Below the pieces are notes generated by a model. It saw only the letters and a program-made list of their open reading frames with translations, searched no databases and was not told the DNA's origin. The translations under genes were made by a program, and so were the position numbers. 64,000 nt of DNA, taken from NCBI GenBank assembly GCA_023910675.1, contig JAAVWC010000004.1, positions 62,001-126,000 of the forward strand. Reading direction: 5' to 3'. This DNA comes from Gemmatimonas sp. (GTDB lineage: Bacteria; Gemmatimonadota; Gemmatimonadetes; Gemmatimonadales; Gemmatimonadaceae). Each line of letters begins with the position of its first letter. Position 1 is the first letter of the stretch. Shown piece after piece: positions 16,320 to 25,399 of this stretch.

Positions 16320-16772
16320 ATGTCGTTTTTCCAGCGCACCGCCGCCGTCTGCGTGCTCATCCTCCAGCTGTTCATGGGGATGCGGCCGGCCGTGCTATTG
16401 GAACATGCGAGTGCCCCGTCTGGGCACGCCGCTCTGGCGACGGCCAGCGTTCCCGATTGTCATCGGGCCGCCGATGCGCCGGCGAATGACGGCGATGTCT
16501 CGCATGCTGCGCACATGCCCGTAGAGGACACGACGGCGCCTGCCGAGCACACGCCGTCCGACCATGCCCCCTCGCACCATGATGGCGGCGGATGCCACGG
16601 TGCTCCGTGTTGCGCGCCGGTCATGGAGGGAAGCGCCGCGCTGACCGTGGTCGCATCGGTCGCCATGGTCGGGTTTCAGCGTCCGCTCAGTGGAGCGGCC
16701 CGCATTGTTTGGGTTGATGGCGCACGGCGCCGTCCCCCGTCCACCGCTCCGCCAGCCATCTCGCTGGTGTAA
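16320..16772 (+). CDS. Small His/Cys-rich exported protein (DUF2946-like)
   Basis: A 150-residue protein starting at ATG 16320. It has an N-terminal hydrophobic segment (AAVCVLILQLFMGMRPAVLL), a His-rich centre (VSHAAHMP, AEHTPSDHAPSHHDGGGCHG, then APCCAPVM), a second hydrophobic stretch and the ending RRPPSTAPP. It looks like a paralogue of the divergent gene, with 126 bp between the starts, presumably holding both promoters. Probably binds copper in the periplasm given the adjacent mbnP/copC genes. Confidence 0.6.
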   Translation: MSFFQRTAAVCVLILQLFMGMRPAVLLEHASAPSGHAALATASVPDCHRAADAPANDGDVSHAAHMPVEDTTAPAEHTPSDHAPSHHDGGGCHGAPCCAPVMEGSAALTVVASVAMVGFQRPLSGAARIVWVDGARRRPPSTAPPAISLV

Positions 16773-17079
16773 GTGGTGTCGGTCGCGCTCCGCGCGACCG
16801 TGTATTGGCGCGTATCGCGCGCCGCTCTGCCAACACAACTGATCCGTTGCCGTCGTCCGTGCGGAATGTCGCCGGCCCCCGTGTGTGCGTACACGTGGTG
16901 AGCGCTCCCTGAGACGCTCGTCGGTGTGCCTGCATGGTGCTCAGGCGAACGCATGGAACTGACGCCTTCTCACATGCCGGGAACCCTCTAGCCAAGGTCT
17001 CCAGTCCCGGTATGTCCCCCCACCCGGCGGGCCCGTCGGGTGCGGGGGGTCCTTTCCTCATTTCCATGGTACCCGCTAC
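16773..17079. other. 307-bp intergenic stretch with GC-rich hairpins
   Basis: No supported gene. It begins with GTCGGTCGCGCTCCGCGCGACCG, a compact hairpin that may end the preceding gene. Its 3' end is a very stable hairpin (listed separately) only 30 bp before the cytochrome c gene. I looked for a cobalamin-type B12 box and other familiar riboswitch cores and saw none. Confidence 0.5.
17016..17049 (+). promoter_or_regulatory. Stable leader hairpin before the cytochrome c gene
   Basis: CCCCCCACCCG (starting within 17016-17026) pairs with CGGGTGCGGGGGG (ending 17049) around GCGGGCCCGT, followed by TCCTTTCCTCATTTCC. It could be the terminator of an upstream transcript or an attenuator in the leader of the cytochrome c gene at 17080. 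Confidence 0.45.
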
Positions 17080-17622
17080 ATGCACTCCACTCGGTTTTCA
17101 CTCACTGCCTTTGCCGCTGCTGTCCTGATGACGGCGTGCGGTGGGGGCGACAAGTCCGCGTCCACTCCAGCGGCCGACAGCACGACAGCTACCGCTCCTG
17201 CACCGACGGATACGACGCCCGCGGCCACCGTCGCGTCGGCCAGCACCGCCAACGGCGAAGAGATCTACGGCCGCTGCATGGCCTGCCATCAGGCCACCGG
17301 CGCCGGCATGCCCGGCGCCTTCCCGCCGTTGGCGGGTTCGGAATGGGTCACCGGCCCCTCGTCGCGTCCCATCGCCATCCTGTTGCACGGCCTGCAGGGA
17401 GAAATCACCGTCAAGGGCGAGAAGTACAACAGCATGATGATGGCCTACGGCACGAACGTCCCGATGTCGGACGATGAAGTGGCCGCCGTGCTGACGTACG
17501 TGCGCAGCAGCTTTGGCAACAGCGCGCCAGCGGTAACGCCGGCGGAAGTGGCCAAGGTGCGCGCCGCGACGGCCAGCCGGACCACGCCGATGACCCAGAA
17601 GGACCTCGAGGCGCTGCAGTAA
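17080..17622 (+). CDS. Cytochrome c lipoprotein
   Basis: A 180-residue protein with a lipobox (AAVLMTACGGGD), then a Thr/Pro/Ala linker, then a single class I cytochrome c domain with CMACH near residues 64-68 and the ending MSDDEVAAVLTYVRSSFG. The likely axial Met is in MMMAYG or NVPMSD. Membrane-tethered, an electron carrier for a copper oxidase or reductase. Its TAA overlaps the ATG of the following lipoprotein gene (TAATG). Confidence 0.88.
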   Translation: MHSTRFSLTAFAAAVLMTACGGGDKSASTPAADSTTATAPAPTDTTPAATVASASTANGEEIYGRCMACHQATGAGMPGAFPPLAGSEWVTGPSSRPIAILLHGLQGEITVKGEKYNSMMMAYGTNVPMSDDEVAAVLTYVRSSFGNSAPAVTPAEVAKVRAATASRTTPMTQKDLEALQ

Positions 17623-18185
17623 TGGACCGGCGTCACCGTGGTCGGGTGGGACTGGCTACATGGGTGACGCCGGTGCTGGTCGGTATCGGGGGTGCATGCG
17701 CCCCCGATACTCCGGCGGCGCTCGCTTCGCGCATCGCGGGCTACGCCACCATGCACGACACCATGCCGGAAGCCATCCACGAGGCCAAACACCGGGCCGT
17801 AGAGCGGGCCGAGGCCGAGGTCGCACGATCGAACAGTGCGGAGGCGATGGATGCGCGATTGCAGCGCATTCCGGGGAGCAAGGACGCCTGGCTCGACTTC
17901 ACATTGCGGCGGCGCGCCGATGGGCCCCTGGCGGCCATGACCGATACGGTCACCCTGCTCATGAATTGCAACGCCGATTCGCTCGTCGTGCTGGACGCCC
18001 GGGAGGAGGTGCTCACGCACGCCGTCGTGTTGCCCCCAAACAAAGTCATTGCCTTTCGCGCCGGCGGCGCGCGCGTCCGAGTCTACGGCCTGCGCAGCAT
18101 GCGCGAAGGACAACGCAGCGAGTCCCTCGTGCGCACGGCGCGCGGCGGCGATCTCGTGCTTCGCACGCCGTTGACCGACGAATGA
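17622..18185 (+). CDS. Lipoprotein of unknown function
   Basis: A 187-residue protein with lipobox VGIGGAC near residues 20-26. The rest has a helical segment (EAIHEAKHRAVERAEAEVA) and a beta-rich C-terminus (DTVTLLMNCNADSLVVLDA). Family not recognised. Its ATG overlaps the stop of the cytochrome c gene, so it probably supports the same redox function. Confidence 0.65.
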   Translation: MDRRHRGRVGLATWVTPVLVGIGGACAPDTPAALASRIAGYATMHDTMPEAIHEAKHRAVERAEAEVARSNSAEAMDARLQRIPGSKDAWLDFTLRRRADGPLAAMTDTVTLLMNCNADSLVVLDAREEVLTHAVVLPPNKVIAFRAGGARVRVYGLRSMREGQRSESLVRTARGGDLVLRTPLTDE

Positions 18186-18243
18186 CCGACCAATAGCCGT
18201 TCGCACATCCCGCACGAACTCCCCTTCCCCTACCGAGCACATC

Positions 18244-19116
18244 ATGGATCGACGCGCGTTCAGTACACAGGCATTCGCCGCGGCGGCGGCGTTGGCCGCT
18301 GGCAGTCTCGCGGGGTGCCGTCCGCCCCAGACCATTGCGGCAGCGGCCGATGCCGATCATGCCAACCCGATGCTGCAGTTCATCGATGAACTGGCCAACG
18401 GGGACGCCACGCAGCGCGCCATGATTCTGCCAACCACCCCGCGCCGCATCGGGATGCTGGTGTACCCCGGCATGTATCCGCTCGATCTGCTCGGCCCAAA
18501 GACCATCTTCAACGATCTGCTCAATACGCAGGTGCATCTCGTGGCCGCCACCACCGCGCCGGTGCGCGCCGGTTCGGGCGTCACGGTCACTCCCGATGTC
18601 ACCTACGACACGTGCCCCACCGGTCTCGACGTGATCTTCGTGCCCGGCGGTGGCGACGGTACGATTGCGATGATGCGTGATGCGGCCACGCTCCGCTTTC
18701 TGCAGAAGCAGGCGCAAACGGCGCGCTGGGTGACCAGTGTGTGCACCGGCTCACTGGTGCTGGGCGCCGCGGGATTGCTGCAAGGGTATCGCGCCACCAC
18801 GCACTGGGTCACCTACGACGTGCTGCGGACCCTTGGCGCCACGCCGGTCCGTGAGCGGGTGGTGGAAGACCGCAATCGCATTACGTCGGCGGGGGTCACG
18901 GCGGGACTCGACCTCGCGCTCACTCTTACGGCGCGATTGGCCGGTGAGAACTATGCCAAAGCCGAACAGCTGAACATCGAGTACGATCCGGATCCGCCAT
19001 ACAAGGCCGGCACTCCAAAGGGCGCCGGCCCGCGCATTACCAACGCCATGCGACGCATGTACGGCGGTGTTGTGAAGGGCGCGACCGATGCGGCGGCGCT
19101 GGCGAAGCCGGACTGA
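18244..19116 (+). CDS. DJ-1/PfpI-family lipoprotein (isonitrile hydratase-like)
   Basis: A 290-residue protein with an N-terminal twin-Arg-like MDRRAFSTQAFAAAAALAAG and lipobox SLAGC. The catalytic domain runs from about residue 65: RRIGMLVYPGMYPLDLLGP, FVPGGGDGT, and the nucleophile elbow VCTGSLVLGAAGLL with the DJ-1/GATase-1 Cys. It resembles isonitrile hydratase and transcription-regulator DJ-1 domains but is exported and lacks an AraC domain. It lies 58 bp downstream of the lipoprotein gene on the same strand. Substrate unknown. Confidence 0.8.
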   Translation: MDRRAFSTQAFAAAAALAAGSLAGCRPPQTIAAAADADHANPMLQFIDELANGDATQRAMILPTTPRRIGMLVYPGMYPLDLLGPKTIFNDLLNTQVHLVAATTAPVRAGSGVTVTPDVTYDTCPTGLDVIFVPGGGDGTIAMMRDAATLRFLQKQAQTARWVTSVCTGSLVLGAAGLLQGYRATTHWVTYDVLRTLGATPVRERVVEDRNRITSAGVTAGLDLALTLTARLAGENYAKAEQLNIEYDPDPPYKAGTPKGAGPRITNAMRRMYGGVVKGATDAAALAKPD

Positions 19117-19130
19117 CGGCTCGCGCCAGC

Positions 19131-20513
19131 TCAGCGCATGTCCAGCGCCACCCGGGTGCAGGCGGCGAAGTGGGGATTGCCGGCCACGGCGCTCACGATC
19201 TGCGCGGCGCCCGCGGCAGCCTGCGCGAGGGGAGACCCGTGAAGTCGGGACGCCTCGAATGTTCTGGGGCGTGTGATGAGGCGTACATGCTCGCGCTCCG
19301 CGGGCGTGCGCCCCAGCGAGGCCACGGCGGTGGTGTTGGCCGCCAGCACCTCCGCAGACGGTCCCAGCACCGCTTCAGTGAGCGAGCCGCACGTGGACCA
19401 CTGCAGGTCTTCGAGGCTCGCCAAGCGCAGCGTGCGTGGCAGCGAGGCATCGGCAACGTTGCGAAGCTGGGTTTCGCGAAGTGCGTCGAAGCTGGCGCCG
19501 GCGAAGCGTGTTTCGCTGGGTCCACGTGGTGCGTTGTCGGGAAGCGCGGGGAGCGGCATGAGCCGCCCCTTCGCTTGGGGGATCTGCGCGAGCTCCTGGA
19601 GCCCCTTATAGGCCCCCCCGACGACCATGCGCCCCATGATCGCATCGAAGGGCGACGCGCCGTTGTCGATGAGCACGAACCCGATCGAGAGCGCCCGCCG
19701 CAACGCCAGCTCGGCCTGCCCGTACTCACGGAGCGACACGAGGTACGCCGCACGCGAGATGCTCGCGTACAGCACCGTTCGGGCATCGTGGTGACTCACA
19801 ATGGGCATGGCGTATGCCTTCACCCCGTCCGCGAACGGCGTACGGAAGCTGCCGCCCACCACGTCCACTGAAGGGGCCGACGCAACCAGATCCACGATGG
19901 GCCAGAGCGGTGCGTCCGCAATGCGCCGCAGCACGTCGCGCTCCTGCGTGGATAGCCCGGCGGCTGCGCGACCGATGATCTGCTCGTGCTTGGGCCCCCA
20001 CCATGGCGCGCCATCACCATTCGTGTTCGCCGGCGAAACGATCGCCGCCAACCGCTGCGCCGGACGTTCGTTCTTGGGGATGACGCGGCGCGCCACGTAC
20101 CCGTCGCGCGCATCCACCGGGAACAGCCGCGCGAAGGCGTCGCCCGCCGCCGCCGGCGTGACGGCCGAATTCGTCGGTACGCGCAAGGCACGCAGCGCCT
20201 CCACCTGCAGCACCCGTTCACCAAATCGCGACGATTCGAGGAGAAACCCCAGCCTGTTCACGCCAATCGTCGCCAGCGGCAGCGCCGTCAGCAGCCCCAT
20301 ACCAATGGCCGCGTACCGCGCCACCCGCCAGAGGCCACGCCACCACGGCAGCGGTGCCACCGGTGTGCGCGGTAGCGCGCCCGACGTCGGTCCGCGCTCG
20401 AGAGCGCCATCGGGAGCGTCGGCCAGCCGCACTCCGCTGCCTGCGCGCGCAATCGTATCCGCGGCCGCTCGAAACGCCGACACCTCACGCTCGCGAACCG
20501 GGGCCGTGTTCAT
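19131..20513 (-). CDS. Membrane protein of unknown function, coupled to the kinase
   Basis: A 460-residue protein. ATG 20513 overlaps the kinase stop (ATGA), which decides the start. One N-terminal membrane span (YAAIGMGLLTALPLATIGV, about residue 75) is followed by a long helical extracytoplasmic domain. In it, repeated helical stretches (YLVSLREYGQAELALRRAL) look TPR-like. No catalytic motif recognised. Probably a partner or target of the adjacent Ser/Thr kinase. Confidence 0.65.
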   Translation of the reverse strand: MNTAPVREREVSAFRAAADTIARAGSGVRLADAPDGALERGPTSGALPRTPVAPLPWWRGLWRVARYAAIGMGLLTALPLATIGVNRLGFLLESSRFGERVLQVEALRALRVPTNSAVTPAAAGDAFARLFPVDARDGYVARRVIPKNERPAQRLAAIVSPANTNGDGAPWWGPKHEQIIGRAAAGLSTQERDVLRRIADAPLWPIVDLVASAPSVDVVGGSFRTPFADGVKAYAMPIVSHHDARTVLYASISRAAYLVSLREYGQAELALRRALSIGFVLIDNGASPFDAIMGRMVVGGAYKGLQELAQIPQAKGRLMPLPALPDNAPRGPSETRFAGASFDALRETQLRNVADASLPRTLRLASLEDLQWSTCGSLTEAVLGPSAEVLAANTTAVASLGRTPAEREHVRLITRPRTFEASRLHGSPLAQAAAGAAQIVSAVAGNPHFAACTRVALDMR

Positions 20514-22420
20514 GCCCACTCCGGACCCGAAGCGTACACGGGCGACTCGGCGGCAGTCACCGCGCCAAAGATATCCTCGACCTCCTGCTGCGCTTCCGAC
20601 ATACGACGAACGTCGGCCGCCGCGTCGTGCGCGCGCACGATGTTGGTGGTCACGCTCTCCACGCTGATGGCGCCGGCGTGCAGCCGCAGCAGGTTGAGTC
20701 GTAACGTTTCGAGCGCCGCCACGCTCTCACGCAGACGAACGACGAGCCGCTGCTCTTCGTCTTCGAGCACGGAGGTGTCCTGTTCGCCAGACGCCCCGGC
20801 GGCTTGCAACGTCTCGCGCACCTGCGCCAAGCGGCGGCGCAGTGCCTCGGCGCTCGTCTGCAACAACTCGAGCACCGTCGGCACGTCGGAGAGTTCGTCA
20901 CGGACCGCGCGCGGCAGCGATTCGTACAACTGTTCGGCGGCCAATCCCAACGACAGCTCGGTCGCGCGATGCGTCATGGCCGCGGGCGCCGGTGCCGCGC
21001 GCCACAGTCGGCGGGCCGCCGCGAACGCCGCCCGACCGGCGCGCCCCGTCCAGAGCGCGCGCCAGAAGGTGACATCGACATCGCGCAGCGTTTGCAGCGC
21101 AATGAGCCAGCACACCGTGAGCAGCAGCGTCACGGCACCCACGCCCATCGTGAGCCGCGCCACCATATCGAGGGCGCGGTTCACGAAGCCCGCTACCGCA
21201 ACCGGCGTGAGCACGAGTGTCGTGCTCGCACCGATGCGCACCAGTCGGCCAAGCGTCCATTCGACAGCGCGCATGACCCGACGTGGGCTCACCGTACGTT
21301 TTTCGCGCAACGTCTCCAACTCCGCCTGAAACGCTGGCGCGAGATCGCCGTGGCGATAGCCCTGGCTCAGCAGACGGCGGGCGGCCGAGAGGCTGAACAC
21401 CACTGGTGCCGCGGCGGCCACGCCCAGCATGACACCAATACCCACGAGGTCGCTCGTCACACTCGAGATGCCAACGCCGCCCACCAACGCGCCGAACAGC
21501 GTAAGCATGGTGCCCGCGCCATCCATGCGGCCATCTCGCTTCACGAAGGCGCGCAATACCGCGGGCAACTCCCGTCGCTTCTCCAGCGCCGACGACAGCG
21601 CATCGGCCACCTGCTGCGCCGATTGCGGACGCTGCGCGGGCTCTTTGGCCAGGCAGCGATCCACCAGCTGTGCCAGCGGTCGCGGCACACTCATGACCGC
21701 CTGCGACAACTGCGGCGCCGCATCGGCGACGTGACGCGCAATGATCTCCGTGGCGCTGTTCCCGCTGAACGGTGGGCGTCCGGTAAATGCAAAGAATGCC
21801 GTCGCGCCAAGCGCATACAGATCGCTGCGCGCATCAACCGGGCGATCGAGCGCCTGCTCGGGGCTCATGAACTCGGGTGTCCCGCACGCGACATCGGCGG
21901 TACTGCCCATGGCGGCGGCAATGCCGAAGTCCGCCACCACGGCATGTCCGCTTTCGCGATCGAGCAGAATGTTGTCGGGCTTGATGTCGCGATGCACGAT
22001 CCCCTGCGCGTGCGCGTAGCTGAGCGCCCAGGACACTTCGCGCAACACTCGCGCCCCTTCACCAGCCGTCAGCGGTCCGCGTGCCGCGACGCGTTGCGTG
22101 AGCGTCTCGCCATCGACGTAACCCATGACGTAGAACACGAACGCCCCCACCTGCTCCACCGCGTGGATGGGGATGATGTGCGGGTGCGACAAGCGCGCCG
22201 CCATGCGGGCTTCGCGCAGGAAACGCTCGCGCGTATCGGCGCAGCTGGCTACCGCGGGGGGCAGCAGCTTGATGGCGACCAGTCGATCGAGATCGACATC
22301 GTGCGCGAGAAACACCACACCCATGCCGCCACGTCCCAGTTCGCGATCGAGGGAGTAGCGGCCGGCGAGGGCCGACTGCAATTCGAGAAACAATGCGTCT
22401 GAAGAATCACTGGCTGACAT
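20510..22420 (-). CDS. Membrane-bound Hanks-type Ser/Thr protein kinase
   Basis: A 636-residue protein. Kinase domain about residues 20-280: glycine loop GRGGMGVVFLA, catalytic Lys in VAIKLL, HRDIKPDN loop, DFG in VADFGIA, and APE-like GTPEFMSPEQA. Several hydrophobic segments follow (LVGIGVMLGVAAAAPVVFSL, VGAVTLLLTVCWLIAL), then a C-terminal coiled coil. An active kinase is expected since all key residues are present. It is the first gene of a two-gene operon with the overlapping membrane protein gene. The substrate cannot be inferred. Confidence 0.9.
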   Translation of the reverse strand: MSASDSSDALFLELQSALAGRYSLDRELGRGGMGVVFLAHDVDLDRLVAIKLLPPAVASCADTRERFLREARMAARLSHPHIIPIHAVEQVGAFVFYVMGYVDGETLTQRVAARGPLTAGEGARVLREVSWALSYAHAQGIVHRDIKPDNILLDRESGHAVVADFGIAAAMGSTADVACGTPEFMSPEQALDRPVDARSDLYALGATAFFAFTGRPPFSGNSATEIIARHVADAAPQLSQAVMSVPRPLAQLVDRCLAKEPAQRPQSAQQVADALSSALEKRRELPAVLRAFVKRDGRMDGAGTMLTLFGALVGGVGISSVTSDLVGIGVMLGVAAAAPVVFSLSAARRLLSQGYRHGDLAPAFQAELETLREKRTVSPRRVMRAVEWTLGRLVRIGASTTLVLTPVAVAGFVNRALDMVARLTMGVGAVTLLLTVCWLIALQTLRDVDVTFWRALWTGRAGRAAFAAARRLWRAAPAPAAMTHRATELSLGLAAEQLYESLPRAVRDELSDVPTVLELLQTSAEALRRRLAQVRETLQAAGASGEQDTSVLEDEEQRLVVRLRESVAALETLRLNLLRLHAGAISVESVTTNIVRAHDAAADVRRMSEAQQEVEDIFGAVTAAESPVYASGPEWA

Positions 22421-22544
22421 ATGTCGAGCGACGAGTGCGGCGCCCTCACCGTCACCGCTCGCCTTCGCCGTGTGCCCGCACCGAAACGATGGGGCCAGCG
22501 GCGAGACGGTCAGCGGGATGCTGTTGCCTCCTGGCCCAACGGTG

Positions 22545-23972
22545 TCAGCCGCCGTGAACGCTCACACGACGCAGATGTTGAACACCCCACAGGCCAATGA
22601 GCAGTGTGGGGGCGAACATGATCCACAGCAGCCCGCCAACACGAGCGGGCATCGTGGACGCGGCCTCTTCCGCATAGGTGAAGCTCGGCCGGCCCGCCAA
22701 GTCTGCGGGACCGAATGGTTGCGCGGCGAAAACACGCCTGAAGAAAAAGTCCTGCCACGCGCGATGATGGCGATCGACCTGAGCCTCGTAGTGAAGCGTA
22801 CGATCGATACTGCGGCCGGCGATATCGTGCAGCACATCTTGCATGAGGATGGCGGGGCTCAAGAGGCGGGCCCTATTGGCAACCATACGCTGTGCCACGA
22901 GTGCGGAGTCGAACGCCGCAAAGGTTGGCTGCAGTGCGGCGGTCGCCTGCTCCTGTTGCGCAATGGTACGCGCCCACGCATTCCCACTGGCCGAGGTCCC
23001 GAACTGCGCCATCTCGGGATGATCCGCCAGAAATTGACTCACGGCGGTGTCGCCCTTGGACGCCGCTTCATCCGACGCACGACGGAGCGCTGTCGTCAGC
23101 GCCACGCGCGAGGGAGACGGGTACCATGTGGTCACCACTGCTGCAATCGTGGAAGGCACCACCACCACCACCAGCAGCCACACGCCCAGCAGCAACACGG
23201 CATTCGTAGCGGACGACCGCCCAAGCGCGTTCACCGCGATGACCACGGCAATCCAGAAGAGGCCGTAGACCAACAGAGCGAGCGCCCACAGCGCGAGGCG
23301 CACCAGCGCTCCGTCTGCCGTGAGGGATACGCCGGTAAGCAGCGCGAGCGTCACCGACAGCCCCAACGTCATGGCGAGCACGAACCCCACACGCACCGCC
23401 ACTTTGGCCATGAGCACCCGTCGAGGCGAGATGGGCTGCGACATCCACAGCGGCATGGTGCCCAGATCGCGCTCACCAGACACCACATTGTAGGTGAGGG
23501 CGAGCAACAACAGCGGATAGATGAACACCATCACGAACGCGAGATCGAAACGACCCGCCAGCAGGTTGTGCGGATTCTCGATTTCGTCGGTCGCCATGAA
23601 CGACTGCTTGCTGCGAATGGAGACGCGAGCATAGTACGGAAACAGATCGCTGGCCCCAACCGCCAACGTGGCCAGCGGGCCTGGCGGCAGGACCGCGTGC
23701 GTGGTGGCCCCGGTCGCCCCCAATGCGCCAACGGGAGGGACCTTGGCGGTCGTGTCTCCCGCCGCCTGTCGCTGAAGCAGGGTATCCAAGCGGGCAATAC
23801 GTTGCCGGTCGCCCGCCACGACTTCCTGTAGCGTGTCGCGCTGAAAGGCTGCCCACTGCCACCCGTTCCATGCGCCGTATGCCGTGATGCACCCAAAGAC
23901 CAGCAGCAGGAGCCACGGCGTACGATCGGCCGCCAGCAGCCGCCACTCGGTCCGCAAAAGCGACTGCCGCAT
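22545..23972 (-). CDS. ABC-2 transporter permease, DUF3526-type
   Basis: A 475-residue membrane protein, with start ATG 23972 overlapping the stop of the previous permease gene (TGATG). One N-terminal span (WLLLLVFGCITAYGAW), a large extracytoplasmic loop of about 130 residues, then a block of five to six spans containing NVVSGERDLGTMPLWMSQPISP, the typical ABC-2 coupling segment, and a second loop before the last span. It pairs with a related permease and an ATPase as one exporter-type complex. The substrate is unknown; the Zur-like operator before the operon suggests a link to metal starvation. Confidence 0.82.
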   Translation of the reverse strand: MRQSLLRTEWRLLAADRTPWLLLLVFGCITAYGAWNGWQWAAFQRDTLQEVVAGDRQRIARLDTLLQRQAAGDTTAKVPPVGALGATGATTHAVLPPGPLATLAVGASDLFPYYARVSIRSKQSFMATDEIENPHNLLAGRFDLAFVMVFIYPLLLLALTYNVVSGERDLGTMPLWMSQPISPRRVLMAKVAVRVGFVLAMTLGLSVTLALLTGVSLTADGALVRLALWALALLVYGLFWIAVVIAVNALGRSSATNAVLLLGVWLLVVVVVPSTIAAVVTTWYPSPSRVALTTALRRASDEAASKGDTAVSQFLADHPEMAQFGTSASGNAWARTIAQQEQATAALQPTFAAFDSALVAQRMVANRARLLSPAILMQDVLHDIAGRSIDRTLHYEAQVDRHHRAWQDFFFRRVFAAQPFGPADLAGRPSFTYAEEAASTMPARVGGLLWIMFAPTLLIGLWGVQHLRRVSVHGG

Positions 23973-25390
23973 CAGGCCACTCGCGGCGCGGGGGTGCGCC
24001 ACAGCAATCCGAGCGATACCAGCACCCAGAAGGCCAGCACGAGCAACGCCGCGCCCTGATGACGAAGCGCCGTGGAGACGGGCGGTGCATCGTACTCGAA
24101 GGGCTCATAACGCGCCCACAGTTCAGGCGGCGCCTTCCAGTCCCATTCGCCCGTGCGGGTGTTGTCGCGGAAGTAGTTGTTGGTCCACTTGATCAGTCCA
24201 CGACGATACAACTCGGCCTGCACCGCAAAATCGCGATGCTGTTCGACGTCGGTGCCGGCCAGTCCCATCGAGAGGGAACGCACGGCCAGCAACGGCGACA
24301 GCAAACCAGTCCACTGCGTCAGCGTATTCTGTGCGCGATACTGGTTGTACAGATCGCCAAAGTGCTTGTCGAACACGGTATTGGCGTATTCCTCCGACGC
24401 CTGCATGGCGATGGCGTCGAAGTTCACGGGCAAGGCGTCGAGGGTGACGGCGCGATACTCGCGCAACGCTTGCGCTTCTACCGCCTTGCGCCGCTCGTCG
24501 GCGGGGTTGTGCCCATCGAGCCCACGCTCCGTATCGCGTTGCACGGCGGCCTGGAACGCAAAGGCCGACGGCGTGGGGTACGCGCGACGGGCCAGATCGG
24601 CGACCGCACGCGGCGCGACCAGCGAGTTCACCGTCCAGAACGCGAGAAGTGACAACAGCGCGAGACGCACCGTGGTCGTGCGCGCCGACACCGCGAGGGC
24701 GAGCACCAGCACCACTACGAAGTACAGCAGGTAAGCGCCAATCATGGCCAGAAAGCGGAGCACATCGTCTGTGCCACGACCAAAGCCGGCGCCCAGCGCC
24801 AGCGTGGCCACGCCAAGAATGGTGGCAGGTACGAGCACAGTAGACAGTGCGGCCGCGAGCCCCATGGCCTTGCCCATCATGAGCGTGCGCATGGGCACGC
24901 CGAGCGCGGCCAGTTGTCGCAGCGTCCCGGTTTCGCGTTCGCCGGCGAACGCCGGAAACGCGAGCATCACGATGAGCAGCGGAACGAGCAACTGCAGCAC
25001 CGCGGCCGCCGTCCATTCGCCAAACCGGGCAACCGAGGCTTGATCCATGGCCGGACGCCGAGTGAACTCATTCTGCTTGTGTGCCTCAAGCCACGTGGTC
25101 ACGCCGGTGTAGTTGTCCACGCCATAGTCGACAAACGACAACGGCATTTTGGGCTTGAAGACCCACAAGCCATAGTGGGCCGCTGAATGCGGGTTCTTGG
25201 CGCCCTGATTGACCCAGAAGCCGCGCATGGTTTCTTGCGCGGCGGCGTGTTCGCGCGCGAGGGCACGGGAGCTGGTCGCACCGGTGGCCAGCGCCACCAG
25301 CATGAGTCCCAGCAACAGCACACTCGCCCAGCGGAATCGACCGTCGCGAAACATCTCGGTCATTTCCTTGGCAGCAATGCGTCTGATCAT
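23972..25390 (-). CDS. ABC-2 transporter permease, DUF3526-type
   Basis: A 472-residue protein related in layout to the next gene: N-terminal span (WASVLLLGLMLVALATG), large outside loop (with FVDYGVDNYTGVTTW), then spans around FAGERETGTLRQLAALGVP, the conserved coupling motif, and a second loop ending in a last span (AALLVLAFWVLVSLGLLW). Two such non-identical permeases plus one ATPase form a heteromeric ABC-2 system. It lies 9 bp after the ATPase gene. Confidence 0.82.
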   Translation of the reverse strand: MIRRIAAKEMTEMFRDGRFRWASVLLLGLMLVALATGATSSRALAREHAAAQETMRGFWVNQGAKNPHSAAHYGLWVFKPKMPLSFVDYGVDNYTGVTTWLEAHKQNEFTRRPAMDQASVARFGEWTAAAVLQLLVPLLIVMLAFPAFAGERETGTLRQLAALGVPMRTLMMGKAMGLAAALSTVLVPATILGVATLALGAGFGRGTDDVLRFLAMIGAYLLYFVVVLVLALAVSARTTTVRLALLSLLAFWTVNSLVAPRAVADLARRAYPTPSAFAFQAAVQRDTERGLDGHNPADERRKAVEAQALREYRAVTLDALPVNFDAIAMQASEEYANTVFDKHFGDLYNQYRAQNTLTQWTGLLSPLLAVRSLSMGLAGTDVEQHRDFAVQAELYRRGLIKWTNNYFRDNTRTGEWDWKAPPELWARYEPFEYDAPPVSTALRHQGAALLVLAFWVLVSLGLLWRTPAPRVA

Positions 25391-25399
25391 GGCGGCGCC

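Noticed and set aside
16773-17079. A possible cobalamin or other riboswitch before the cytochrome c gene
   Set aside because: No B12-box or other known conserved core seen; only GC-rich hairpins.
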